From Candidatus Acetothermia bacterium JdFR-50 (lineage in GTDB: Bacteria > Bipolaricaulota > Bipolaricaulia > Bipolaricaulales > Bipolaricaulaceae), in contig MTNL01000086.1 of assembly GCA_002010365.1 (NCBI GenBank), positions 1-13,398 of the forward strand: a stretch of DNA of 13,398 nt. Direction: 5' to 3'. A program made the translations under genes and the position numbers. Positions 7,015 to 13,398 of this stretch are shown here, in pieces; position 1 is the first letter of the stretch; every line of letters starts with the position of its first letter. Below the pieces are notes generated by a model that was not told where the DNA came from, made no database searches, and saw only the letters and a program-made list of their open reading frames with translations.

Positions 7015-7584
7015 ATGTTCACCGGGATCGTGCGGGAAGTGGGGCGAGTGGTTGAGCGGGGCGGTGACCGTTTGGTAATCGTGGCGGAGGAGCTGGCTTT
7101 CTTACCGGGAGATAGCGTGGCCGTAAACGGGGTCTGCCTTACCGTTGTCGAGGCCCGTGAGGGCTACGTTCGGTTCGACATCTCCCGTGAGACATGGGAG
7201 CGGACGGCCTTGGGAGACCTCCGCCCCGGGGACTACGTGAACTTGGAGCCGGCGTTGCGGCTTGGAGAGTCCCTCGGGGGGCATCTCGTTCTGGGCCACG
7301 TGGACACCGTGGGCAAGATCGCGGCCATCGTTCCCCGCGGCGAAGAGAGGGTGATCCGCATATACCATCCCCCCCAATACTCTCCATTGGTGGTGGAGAA
7401 GGGATCGGTGGCGGTGGACGGGATCAGCCTAACGCCGTTTGGGGTGGGGGAGGGATACTTTCAAGTGGCTATCGTGCCCTTTACATGGGGGAACACCAAC
7501 TTGAAACGACGTCGAGTGGGGGATAGGGTGAACCTCGAGTTCGACATTATCGGGAAGTACCTGCGCGGCTGGAGGGGAGGATGA
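7015..7584 (+). CDS. ribE: Riboflavin synthase (alpha chain)
   Basis: Catalyses dismutation of two 6,7-dimethyl-8-ribityllumazine molecules to riboflavin, the last step of the pathway. The protein opens with the family hallmark MFTGIV and has the two internal barrel repeats: [13 protein letters not shown] (32-44) and [11 protein letters not shown] (130-140). [13 protein letters not shown] (88-100) lies between them, and Cys41 and His95 are in conserved positions. At 189 residues it is shorter than usual: it stops a few residues after DIIGKYL, so most of the C-terminal helix that normally mediates trimerisation is missing. AGGAA precedes the ATG. The stop overlaps the ribBA start as ATGA, so the two are coupled. 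It could also be called ribC in other nomenclature. Confidence 0.95.
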   Translation: MFTGIVREVGRVVERGGDRLVIVAEELAFLPGDSVAVNGVCLTVVEAREGYVRFDISRETWERTALGDLRPGDYVNLEPALRLGESLGGHLVLGHVDTVGKIAAIVPRGEERVIRIYHPPQYSPLVVEKGSVAVDGISLTPFGVGEGYFQVAIVPFTWGNTNLKRRRVGDRVNLEFDIIGKYLRGWRGG

Positions 7585-8783
7585 GTTTTGCCACTGTCGA
7601 GGAGGCGATAGAAGCCATCCGTCATGGGCGGATGGTGATCGTGGTGGACGACGAGGATCGGGAGAACGAGGGCGATCTGGTCATGGCCGCCCAGTTCGCC
7701 ACCCCTGAGGCCGTCAACTTCATGATCAAAGAGGCCCGGGGGTTGATCTGCGTACCCATGCCTAAGGAGTGGGCGGAGCGGCTGAAGCTTCCCTTTATGG
7801 TGAACCCTCCCCTAGATCACCACGAGACCGCCTTTACTGTCTCCGTGGATGCCAAGGAAGGAGTGACCACGGGGATCTCGGCGCACGATAGGGCCCGGAC
7901 GATAAGGCTTCTCGCCGATCCTGAAGCCAAGCCGGGTGACTTCGTGCGCCCGGGCCATGTGTTTCCGCTTGTGGCGCGGGATGGCGGGGTCCTGCGCCGC
8001 GCCGGCCACACCGAGGCCGCGGTGGACCTCTGTCGGTTGGCGGACCTGCAGCCTGTGGGGGTCATCTGTGAGATCATGCGGGATGACGGCACCATGGCCC
8101 GGCTTCCCGACCTCGAGGACTTCGCCGAGAGGCACGGTCTTCCCCTGATCACCATCGCGGATCTCATCGCTTATCGGAAGAGACAGGAGAAGCTCGTAAG
8201 ACGCGTGGCCGAGGCCAACCTTCCGACTCGTTTTGGTCACTTCCGCATCATCACCTTCAAGGATCTCATCACCGGTCAGGAGCACGTGGCCCTGGTGAAA
8301 GGAGAGGTGGCCGGGGAGGAGCCGGTGCTGGTGCGGGTGCATTCCGAATGCTTGACTGGGGACGCCTTTGGGTCACTTCGTTGTGATTGCGGTGATCAAC
8401 TCCACAAGGCAATGGAGATGATCGAGCGCGAGGGAAAGGGGGTCCTCCTCTACATGCGTCAGGAGGGGCGAGGAATAGGCTTGGCCAACAAGGTCTGTGC
8501 GTATGAGCTCCAGGACCGGGGCTTGGACACGGTGGAGGCCAACAGGGCCCTGGGCTTTCCCCCGGATCTGAGGGACTATGGGATCGGAGCCCAGATCCTG
8601 GTGGAACTTGGAGTGCGTAAGATCAAGCTTCTCACGAACAACCCACGTAAGGTTATCGGACTTTCCGGCTATGGACTGGAGATTGTGAAGCATATTCCCA
8701 TTGAGGTGGAACCCAACCCTCACAACTGGCGATACCTGAAGGCGAAGAAGGAGAAGTTGGGCCATTGGCTTTCCAAAGTCTAA
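7581..8783 (+). CDS. ribBA: Bifunctional 3,4-dihydroxy-2-butanone 4-phosphate synthase / GTP cyclohydrolase II
   Basis: A 400-residue fusion that supplies both precursors of riboflavin. The N-terminal RibB domain (1-200) shows [12 protein letters not shown] (23-34), the DHHET...TTGISAHDR region (79-104) and [22 protein letters not shown] (125-146). The C-terminal RibA domain (210-400) has zinc ligands Cys257, Cys268 and Cys270 in [18 protein letters not shown]. It also has [14 protein letters not shown] (291-304), [10 protein letters not shown] (331-340), LLTNNPRK (350-357) and the typical ending [19 protein letters not shown]. All key motifs of both halves are intact. GGAGGGGAGG upstream is a strong ribosome site. 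Neither ribD nor ribH follows, so those steps must be encoded elsewhere. Confidence 0.97.
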   Translation: MSFATVEEAIEAIRHGRMVIVVDDEDRENEGDLVMAAQFATPEAVNFMIKEARGLICVPMPKEWAERLKLPFMVNPPLDHHETAFTVSVDAKEGVTTGISAHDRARTIRLLADPEAKPGDFVRPGHVFPLVARDGGVLRRAGHTEAAVDLCRLADLQPVGVICEIMRDDGTMARLPDLEDFAERHGLPLITIADLIAYRKRQEKLVRRVAEANLPTRFGHFRIITFKDLITGQEHVALVKGEVAGEEPVLVRVHSECLTGDAFGSLRCDCGDQLHKAMEMIEREGKGVLLYMRQEGRGIGLANKVCAYELQDRGLDTVEANRALGFPPDLRDYGIGAQILVELGVRKIKLLTNNPRKVIGLSGYGLEIVKHIPIEVEPNPHNWRYLKAKKEKLGHWLSKV

Positions 8784-8800
8784 CACACACACAAGGGTTT

Positions 8801-8850
8801 GGGGTCAGGTCTTGAGTTTTGACAAAAGTCAAAACTCAAGACCTGACCCC
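8801..8850. repeat. 50-nt perfect palindrome, RAYT/REP-associated type element
   Basis: Two exact 23-base arms (8801-8823 and 8828-8850) flank the 4-base loop AAAA. The arm starts GGGGTCAGGTCTTGAG, a sequence type I recognise from the palindromes accompanying IS200-like REP-associated tyrosine transposases in many environmental bacteria. No transposase gene is in the window, so this would be a non-autonomous copy. It lies between the convergent ribBA and FAU-1-like genes, where it may also act as a bidirectional terminator or mRNA 3'-end stabiliser, although no long U-run follows on either side. The right arm supplies the last four codons and the stop of the FAU-1-like gene. Confidence 0.8.
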
Positions 8851-9831
8851 TTCATTATGCAATTGAGCTTCCAGTTCCCTGGCCTCTTTCAGGGCCCGTT
8901 CCGCCAGGGGCGCCGGGATGAGGCCCTCCTCGGCCTTACGTGCCAACACGTCCTCGTCCACCACCGCCACTTTGCCGTCGGGGTAGCGGACCACGTCTAC
9001 CTCCAGATCCAGATACCTCACCCCATCGGGATATAGCTCCGGTGGGGTGTGAATGTTGTAGATCTCCCCGATGGGGGTCCCGTCGGCGCGGAAATACGTC
9101 CTCCTTCCCCACCACCGGTCCTCGTAGAGCTCCACGGCGCCGTGGTCCCCCTCCTCCTTGGGGAGATCCAGCGAATCATACGTCCCCCCACCCCGGAACT
9201 GCCGCTCCAGCACCAACACCTCCCCCGGCACGAGCCGCGCCACCGTGCCCCACCAGGAGAAGCCGCCTCCGGCCTTCCCGTGCCACACCTCCACCGTCTT
9301 CCCCGGCTCGAGGAACCGGTAGACCAGCTCCTCTCGGAGTCTTTCCGCGGCGACGGGGAATTCCCCCGGCAGTGCCGCCGCCTCCACTTCATCCACCCGG
9401 GCGGAGTCGATGGCCTTGAGGTAGTGGTGTCCCGGGAGGGTGGGGACGTACTTAGCGCGGATCACATCCAGCAATTCCTTCACCGGCCTCGTGAACTCCG
9501 CCAGCACCCGCTCTTTGGCTGCGGCGAGCGCGGCGAGGAGACCCTTACCTTTAGGAGCTTTCGTCTCTCGGCGGACGAAGACCGCATAGGGGAGGGTATC
9601 TCTGAGCGCAGCCACCACCTCCTCCACTGCCCCCCGCACGCCCTCGATCACGACACCTTGCTTGTCTCGGCGGTCGACGATGAGGACCTCTTCGGGCTCG
9701 GGGTTCTCCGGGAGCCCGAACCGAGCACGGATCACCTCGCTGGGGGAGACGATCTCGAACCCCAGCTCCAGGAGGAGCCCCGTCAGGGCGGTGGAGTAGA
9801 TTCCCCGAATCTTTACCCTAACCCCGGCCAT
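8836..9831 (-). CDS. FAU-1-like ribonuclease E/G-type RNA-binding protein (DUF402)
   Basis: A 331-residue homologue of archaeal FAU-1, an RNA-binding, RNase E/G-like protein linked in archaea to rRNA maturation. The N-terminal part (about 1-90) has the S1/RNase-E-like character (VKIRGIYSTALTGLLLELG), a central region follows, and DUF402 occupies about 190-300. There the block GEIYNIHTPPELYPDG, then VRYLDLEVDVVRYPDG, is very close to the archaeal family. ATG 9831 was chosen over GTG 9843 because GGGATCGG precedes it; either start lies inside the end of rtcA, so the genes overlap and are probably coupled. The last codons (Gly-Val-Arg-Ser-stop) come from a palindromic mobile-type element. Activity is inferred from the family. 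Confidence 0.85.
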   Translation of the reverse strand: MAGVRVKIRGIYSTALTGLLLELGFEIVSPSEVIRARFGLPENPEPEEVLIVDRRDKQGVVIEGVRGAVEEVVAALRDTLPYAVFVRRETKAPKGKGLLAALAAAKERVLAEFTRPVKELLDVIRAKYVPTLPGHHYLKAIDSARVDEVEAAALPGEFPVAAERLREELVYRFLEPGKTVEVWHGKAGGGFSWWGTVARLVPGEVLVLERQFRGGGTYDSLDLPKEEGDHGAVELYEDRWWGRRTYFRADGTPIGEIYNIHTPPELYPDGVRYLDLEVDVVRYPDGKVAVVDEDVLARKAEEGLIPAPLAERALKEARELEAQLHNEGVRS

Positions 9832-10861
9832 AACCGATCCCACGGATCACGAGTGTATTTCCCCGGATCTCCCACCCCGCCCCCAGGATCTCCTTCACCA
9901 GCCACAGGTTGGACTCCACGTGGTCGGTGACCGCGGGGACGAGATAACGGGTCTCGCCTTCCGCCAGGGCGGCGTAGAGGATGAGCTGGTCCGCCAGATG
10001 TCGGTCCACCGTGGCCTCGGAATCCAAGTCCTCCAGGAGCATCCGCGCCACGGTCTCCCCGATCTCCTCGGCGGAGCGCCGCGGGGCACCGACCCGGTCC
10101 GCCCCCAGGCGCGCGCCACGTTCGTCCTCGGCGAAGAGGGCCAACGCCGCCCCGGGCTGGGGCGCGGTCTCGTCGTGGAGGATGGAAAACGGAGCCTCGA
10201 TCCCCCGCCGCCGGAGCACCGTCTGGCACCGCTTGGCCATCCGCTCCGAGACCTTCCGCTCCTTGAGGTGAGAGGAGAGGGAAATCCCCCAGAAGCGGAG
10301 CTCTCCTGGAAGCTCCGTGCGCACTAAGGGCCGAAGCTTCCCCGGGAGAGGTTTCACTTTGAGCTCGATGATTCCCTCTCCCTTGGGGACGTAGCCGGGG
10401 CGGACGACCTCCAACTCCGCCTCGAGCCCCATCTCCTCCAGGGCGGGGAGGAGGACGTGCTGGGTGTGGAAGGCGGAGGGAGCGAAGTCCTGAAAGAGGC
10501 CGCCGCGAATGTGGAAGACGGAGGCTCTATCTGCGAACGCCGCCACGGGGAGGACGGTGAGGGCGAGCATGGTGGCGGAGCCCGCCGTGCCGATGTCCCA
10601 GACGTATTCCCCTCCCGAGAGCTTCCTCCCGGGCCGGAAGTGGAGCTCCATGCTCCCTACCGCCGCCCCGTCCAGCTCCCCGCCGCAGAGCTCGGCCACC
10701 GCCCGCACCGCCCGGAGGTGCTGGGGGCGCAGCCCGGACTTCTCCCGTTTGGCGCGGATGTTGTAGAGGAAGAGCTCCTCCCCCAAAAGGGCCGCCAGGG
10801 CCACCGCCGTGCGGACGATGGTCCCGCTCCCGGATTTCTTCGCCCCGTCAATCCGGAGCAT
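9818..10861 (-). CDS. rtcA: RNA 3'-terminal phosphate cyclase (divergent)
   Basis: ATP-dependent enzyme that converts an RNA 3'-phosphate to a 2',3'-cyclic phosphate through a histidine-AMP intermediate. The 347 residues contain YNIRAKREKSGLRPQHL (33-49), DIGTAGSATMLAL, RPGYVPKGEG and HLADQL (288-293). His314, in VTDHVESNL, aligns with the nucleotidylated histidine of E. coli RtcA. Arg17, Arg36 and Gln47 match residues important in the E. coli enzyme. The usual EGGGQ near the N-terminus is replaced by SGSGT, so the metal-binding glutamate position is Ser10. It is therefore divergent, and activity should not be taken for granted. ATG 10861 has GGAAGG just upstream. It follows an intrinsic terminator and heads a two-gene unit with the FAU-1-like gene. 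Confidence 0.85.
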   Translation of the reverse strand: MLRIDGAKKSGSGTIVRTAVALAALLGEELFLYNIRAKREKSGLRPQHLRAVRAVAELCGGELDGAAVGSMELHFRPGRKLSGGEYVWDIGTAGSATMLALTVLPVAAFADRASVFHIRGGLFQDFAPSAFHTQHVLLPALEEMGLEAELEVVRPGYVPKGEGIIELKVKPLPGKLRPLVRTELPGELRFWGISLSSHLKERKVSERMAKRCQTVLRRRGIEAPFSILHDETAPQPGAALALFAEDERGARLGADRVGAPRRSAEEIGETVARMLLEDLDSEATVDRHLADQLILYAALAEGETRYLVPAVTDHVESNLWLVKEILGAGWEIRGNTLVIRGIGYGRG

Positions 10862-10891
10862 CGCCTTCCGAAGTATATCCGGAGTTCCACG

Positions 10892-10919
10892 AAAAAAGCC
10901 GCGGCCGGTGCCACGGCTT
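10892..10919 (-). terminator. Rho-independent terminator after the redox operon
   Basis: Read on the minus strand, AGCCGTGGC (10918-10910) pairs with GCCGCGGCT (10905-10897) as a 9-bp stem with one G-T wobble. The loop is ACCG, and five further T residues follow (10896-10892). It lies 26 bases past the PDO stop and before rtcA, so it ends the PAS-ahpD-trxB-pdo transcript and separates it from rtcA. Confidence 0.85.
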
Positions 10920-10944
10920 CAACCCGCCTTTGGGAAAAAGGGGC

Positions 10945-11592
10945 TCAGGAGCCGGCTGCCAGGAGGTGGTCCACGAAGGCCTTCTCCGGAAGAGCGCCCT
11001 CGAAGCTCCCCCGCTCGTTCATCACCACCTTGGGCACGGCGTATACCCCGTACCGGTACGCCAGGTGCGGGAACTCCGAGGCCTCCACCATGTCCGCCCG
11101 CACCAACTCCGATTCCACCGCGCACCGGTGCGCCAGTTGCACCGCCATGGGGCAGTAGGGGCAGGTCAAGGTGACGAACACCTGTATGTGTACGTGGTTC
11201 TTGAGTTCCTTCAGGGCCTCCCGGGCTTCGGGGGAGAGCCCCGAGTCGCCGCTGGCGGCCATTTTGATCGCCTCAAGAAGCGAGGAGAATTCATACCCCG
11301 CCGGCACCCCGAAGAAGCGGATCCCGTAGTCCCGGTCCCCCTCCCCCAGCACCACGATGGCGGGGATCTTGTCGATCCCGTACTTCTCCGCCACGGCCTT
11401 GGAGTCCAAAAGGTCGTGGACCTCCACTTCGATCCGGTCGGAGAGTTCGGAAAGCTCCTCGGCCAGGCTCCGCGTCTCGGCGCAGTAGTCGCATTCGAAC
11501 TCCTGGGTGAAGACGAGGAGTTTCACCGCGCCGGAAAGGTCCGCGAACTCCCGCTTCACCTCGTTTCGTACGCTTTCGTCGAGAAGGGGCAT
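10945..11592 (-). CDS. pdo: Protein disulfide oxidoreductase / glutaredoxin-like, two thioredoxin folds
   Basis: A 215-residue PDO made of two fused thioredoxin-like units, a family characteristic of archaea and thermophilic bacteria. The first redox site is CDYC (34-37) with cis-proline Pro77 (KIPAIV). The second is CPYC (144-147) with Pro187 (AVPKVV). Such proteins shuttle electrons from thioredoxin reductase and can form, reduce or isomerise disulfides in the cytoplasm, where many thermophile proteins carry structural disulfides. ATG 11592 has the strong ribosome site AAAGGAGGTAGGT and starts 2 bases after the trxB stop. The frame runs open to 12117, but that part is a trxB shadow. A terminator follows. 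Confidence 0.93.
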   Translation of the reverse strand: MPLLDESVRNEVKREFADLSGAVKLLVFTQEFECDYCAETRSLAEELSELSDRIEVEVHDLLDSKAVAEKYGIDKIPAIVVLGEGDRDYGIRFFGVPAGYEFSSLLEAIKMAASGDSGLSPEAREALKELKNHVHIQVFVTLTCPYCPMAVQLAHRCAVESELVRADMVEASEFPHLAYRYGVYAVPKVVMNERGSFEGALPEKAFVDHLLAAGS

Positions 11593-11594
11593 AC

Positions 11595-12575
11595 CTACCT
11601 CCTTTGGCCGATGAGATACGCGTACGCGGAGAGGGCGGCCTTCGCCCCCTCCCCGGCGGCGATGATCACCTGTTTTTCGGGCACGTTCGTCACGTCCCCG
11701 GCGGCGAAGACCCCGGGGACCGAGGTGCGGCACCGGCAGTCCACCACGATCTCCCCCGCCTCGTTGAGCTCCAAGAACCCTTTGGCGAGGTCGGAGTTGG
11801 GTATGAGGCCGATCTCGATGAAGACGCCTTGGAGGGGCAATTTCACCTCGTCCCCGCCGCCCCGGGCCCGGATCACGATCCCCTCCACCCGGTCTTTCCC
11901 CTCGATACGTATCACCTCGTGGGCGAAGAAGGTCTCGACCTTCTCCCCCGCCGCCCCGATCCGCTCCACCAGCACCGGGTCGGCTCGCCACTCGGGCATG
12001 ATGTCCACCACATAGATCCGGTTCGCGATCTTGAGGAGGTCCACCACGGCGGTGGCGCCGGAGTTCCCCGCCCCGATCACGGCCACGTCCTTCCCCGCGA
12101 AGAGGGGGGCGTCGCACACGGCGCAGTAGGAAACCCCGCGGCCCACCAGCTCCCGCTCCCCGGGGACGTTCAGAGGCCGGGAGCGCTTCCCGGTGGCCAC
12201 GATCACCGCCCGTGCCCTTATTTCCTTGCCGGAGGCGGTTACAAGGGCAAAGTCCTCCCCGGCTCGACCCAGGGAGACCACCTCCTCGCCCACGGCGATG
12301 TCGATGGGGTACTTCTTTACCTGCTCCTCGAACTTGGCAGCGAGCTCCTTTCCCGAGATGTAGTGGTAACCCATGTAGTTCTCTATGTCCGAGGTGAGGA
12401 GGGTCTGGCCCCCCACGTCCTTGGAGATCAAGAGGGCCTCGAGCTTCTTCCTGGCGGCGTAGACGGCGGCGGTGAGGCCCGCCGGCCCCGCGCCCACGAT
12501 GACGAGGTCGTAGGGGTGCCCCTCCTTAAAAGCCCTCCCCAGCTCGGTGGAGACGAGGAACTTGAGTTTAGCCAT
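11595..12575 (-). CDS. trxB: Thioredoxin reductase-like flavoprotein
   Basis: FAD-dependent pyridine-nucleotide disulfide oxidoreductase of 326 residues that should reduce the neighbouring PDO. The FAD motif is GAGPAG (28-33), the redox site CAVC is at 151-154, the nicotinamide-domain Rossmann motif is GAGNSG (168-173), and the late FAD motif AAGDVTN is at 291-297. In E. coli TrxB an HRR...R motif binds the NADPH 2'-phosphate; here the segment is VVDIMPEWRA with Asp191, which suggests NADH or another donor. There is also an unusual CRC (280-282). The start has AAAGGAGGAAAG directly before ATG 12575 and overlaps the preceding gene by 8 bases. The CxxC, length and neighbour support a reductase rather than an AhpF fragment. 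Confidence 0.93.
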   Translation of the reverse strand: MAKLKFLVSTELGRAFKEGHPYDLVIVGAGPAGLTAAVYAARKKLEALLISKDVGGQTLLTSDIENYMGYHYISGKELAAKFEEQVKKYPIDIAVGEEVVSLGRAGEDFALVTASGKEIRARAVIVATGKRSRPLNVPGERELVGRGVSYCAVCDAPLFAGKDVAVIGAGNSGATAVVDLLKIANRIYVVDIMPEWRADPVLVERIGAAGEKVETFFAHEVIRIEGKDRVEGIVIRARGGGDEVKLPLQGVFIEIGLIPNSDLAKGFLELNEAGEIVVDCRCRTSVPGVFAAGDVTNVPEKQVIIAAGEGAKAALSAYAYLIGQRR

Positions 12576-12918
12576 TCTTTCCTCCTTTCAGCTCGGCGAG
12601 CAACGCGTAGGCCCGGCGCAGGTGCGGGATCACGATGGAGCCGCCTATCACCAGGGCGATCCCCATGGCCTCCACGATCTCCCCCTCGGTGGCCCCCTCC
12701 TCCACGGACCGGGCGAGGTGGTAGGTCACGCAGTCGTCGCACCGCAACACTAGGGAAGCCACGAGGCCCATGAGCTCTTTGATCTTGCGGGGGAGGGCCC
12801 CCTCGGCATAGGCGTCGTTGTCCAGGGCGAAGAACCTTTTGGTGAGGAGGTCCGCCCGGGAGAACACGAGCTCGTTCAACCGCTCCCTCTCCGCGAAGAA
12901 CTCATCCACCCGGGACAC
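12568..12918 (-). CDS. AhpD-like carboxymuconolactone decarboxylase family protein
   Basis: Small all-helical protein of 116 residues in the CMD/AhpD superfamily. The motif CDDCVTYH (60-67: Cys60, Cys63, His67) is the AhpD-like CxxCxxxH thiol site that uses a disulfide/dithiol pair in peroxide or alkylhydroperoxide reduction. The conserved helix after it (EGEIVEAMGIALVIGGSIVIPHLRRA region) also fits. The start is GTG 12918, with GAGGAG six bases upstream and 3 bases after the PAS gene's stop. It overlaps trxB by 8 bases, so these proteins are made together; TrxB or PDO could recycle its disulfide. The exact substrate is not known. Confidence 0.88.
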   Translation of the reverse strand: MSRVDEFFAERERLNELVFSRADLLTKRFFALDNDAYAEGALPRKIKELMGLVASLVLRCDDCVTYHLARSVEEGATEGEIVEAMGIALVIGGSIVIPHLRRAYALLAELKGGKNG

Positions 12919-12921
12919 GGC

Positions 12922-13398
12922 TCACTCCTCGTCTAGCAGGCGCTTCTCGCCCTCGATCCTCTTGATGTCGGTAATGTCTTGTGTGACCTCTATAACGCCC
13001 AGGTATTCGCCGTCCTTTCCCCACAGGGGGAAGTAGCGGATGTAGACGAGCCTCCCCTTGAACTCGATCCAGAACTCGGCCACGTCGCGGCGCCGGTTCT
13101 TGAAGTCGTCCAGAATCCGTTCTACGGTGTGGACGCTCTTTTGGGGGTGGCAGTTCTGGACCTTTCGTCCCAATACGGCCTTGGTGCGCACGAAGATCCG
13201 GTCTTTGGCCTCGTTGAAGTAGCGGACGGTGTCGTTTTTGTCCACGAAGGTGATGTCCACGGGGAGGGTGTCTAGGATTGCGACAAGCTCCTCCACGGTA
13301 AGCCTCCCGGTGGGGAGCTCGATCTCGGCGCCGCGGACGGCGGCGGCCCGTTCCCCCGCCTCTTCCGCGGGCATCGGCGGCGGGGTGATACAGCAGTA
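12922..13398 (-). CDS. PAS domain protein, DUF438-type C-terminal domain (partial at window edge)
   Basis: A PAS sensor domain. Numbered from the ATG at 13374 (150 residues), it covers about 28-145 with LPVDITFVDKNDTVRYFNE (37-55), KAVLGRKVQNCHPQKSVHTV (65-84), FWIEFKGRLVYIRYFPLW (101-118) and YLGVIEVTQDITDIKRI (124-140). The NCHPxKSVH block is the hallmark of the PAS domain that ends DUF438/hemerythrin-type proteins. That ATG has no ribosome site, and the frame is open to the window edge, so the gene probably begins outside with an N-terminal domain I cannot see. It leads the ahpD-trxB-pdo operon, suggesting redox or ligand sensing tied to thiol metabolism. No kinase or output domain follows. 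Confidence 0.85.
   Translation of the reverse strand, partial: YCCITPPPMPAEEAGERAAAVRGAEIELPTGRLTVEELVAILDTLPVDITFVDKNDTVRYFNEAKDRIFVRTKAVLGRKVQNCHPQKSVHTVERILDDFKNRRRDVAEFWIEFKGRLVYIRYFPLWGKDGEYLGVIEVTQDITDIKRIEGEKRLLDEE

Noticed and set aside
8783..8793. Short AC dinucleotide run after the ribBA stop
   Set aside because: Only about five units, too short to call a functional repeat.
8801..8850. CRISPR repeat or ordinary intrinsic terminator
   Set aside because: There is a single copy with no spacers, and no run of T follows on either strand; the sequence matches the RAYT-palindrome type better, though a terminator role is not excluded.
9049..9930. 293-codon plus-strand ORF opposite the FAU-1-like gene
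   Set aside because: It is an antisense shadow with low-complexity His/Pro/Arg composition; the minus strand carries the conserved DUF402 protein.
10872..10877. Minus-strand TATACT as the rtcA -10 box
   Set aside because: It lies only 10 bases before the ATG, would place transcription start inside the ribosome site, and has no -35 partner at 17 bp.
10930..12773. Long plus-strand ORFs of 361 and 389 codons opposite pdo and trxB
   Set aside because: They mirror strongly conserved minus-strand genes in G+C-rich DNA, have His/Gly/Pro-rich composition and no recognisable motif.

Overview
The window looks like bacterial chromosome from a G+C-rich, probably thermophilic, deep-branching lineage. 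Genes are packed tightly, with ATGA stop/start overlaps, and Shine-Dalgarno sites are clear, which argues for a bacterium. Several products (a Clp1/Grc3-type polynucleotide kinase, RtcA, an FAU-1/DUF402 RNase-like protein, and a two-domain protein disulfide oxidoreductase paired with thioredoxin reductase) are typical of archaea and thermophilic bacteria. Bipolaricaulota/Acetothermia or a similar thermophilic phylum is my guess; no rRNA is present to settle it.

Layout. (1) Plus strand, 1-4843: an unrecognised and possibly frameshifted ORF at the edge, a complete zinc-type ABC importer (znuA-znuC-znuB, translationally coupled), a TIM-barrel sugar isomerase/AP-endonuclease-2 family protein with its own promoter, then a Clp1-like RNA kinase whose leader carries a long perfect inverted repeat. 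(2) Minus strand, 6739-4800: a DUF554 membrane protein followed by an MFS transporter whose 3' end overlaps the kinase gene tail to tail. (3) A 275-bp intergenic region with AGTT/AACT half-sites and a small hairpin. (4) Plus strand, 7015-8783: riboflavin synthase and bifunctional RibBA. (5) A 50-nt near-perfect palindrome of the type found with REP-associated (RAYT) transposases, sitting on the 3' end of the next gene. (6) Minus strand, 10861-8836: rtcA and an FAU-1-like gene, overlapping. (7) A classic intrinsic terminator at 10892-10919. (8) Minus strand, 13398-10945: a PAS protein (DUF438 type), an AhpD-like CxxC protein, thioredoxin reductase and PDO, forming a thiol-redox operon.

Two themes stand out. 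The first is RNA-end chemistry: a 5'-OH kinase, a 3'-phosphate cyclase and an RNase-E/G-like RNA-binding protein lie within 7 kb, the last two in one operon. The second is a thermophile-style disulfide system whose reductase lacks the usual NADPH 2'-phosphate arginines. Nothing here is a proven new system. The rtcA/FAU-1 pair together with the kinase is the best candidate for an undescribed functional association.
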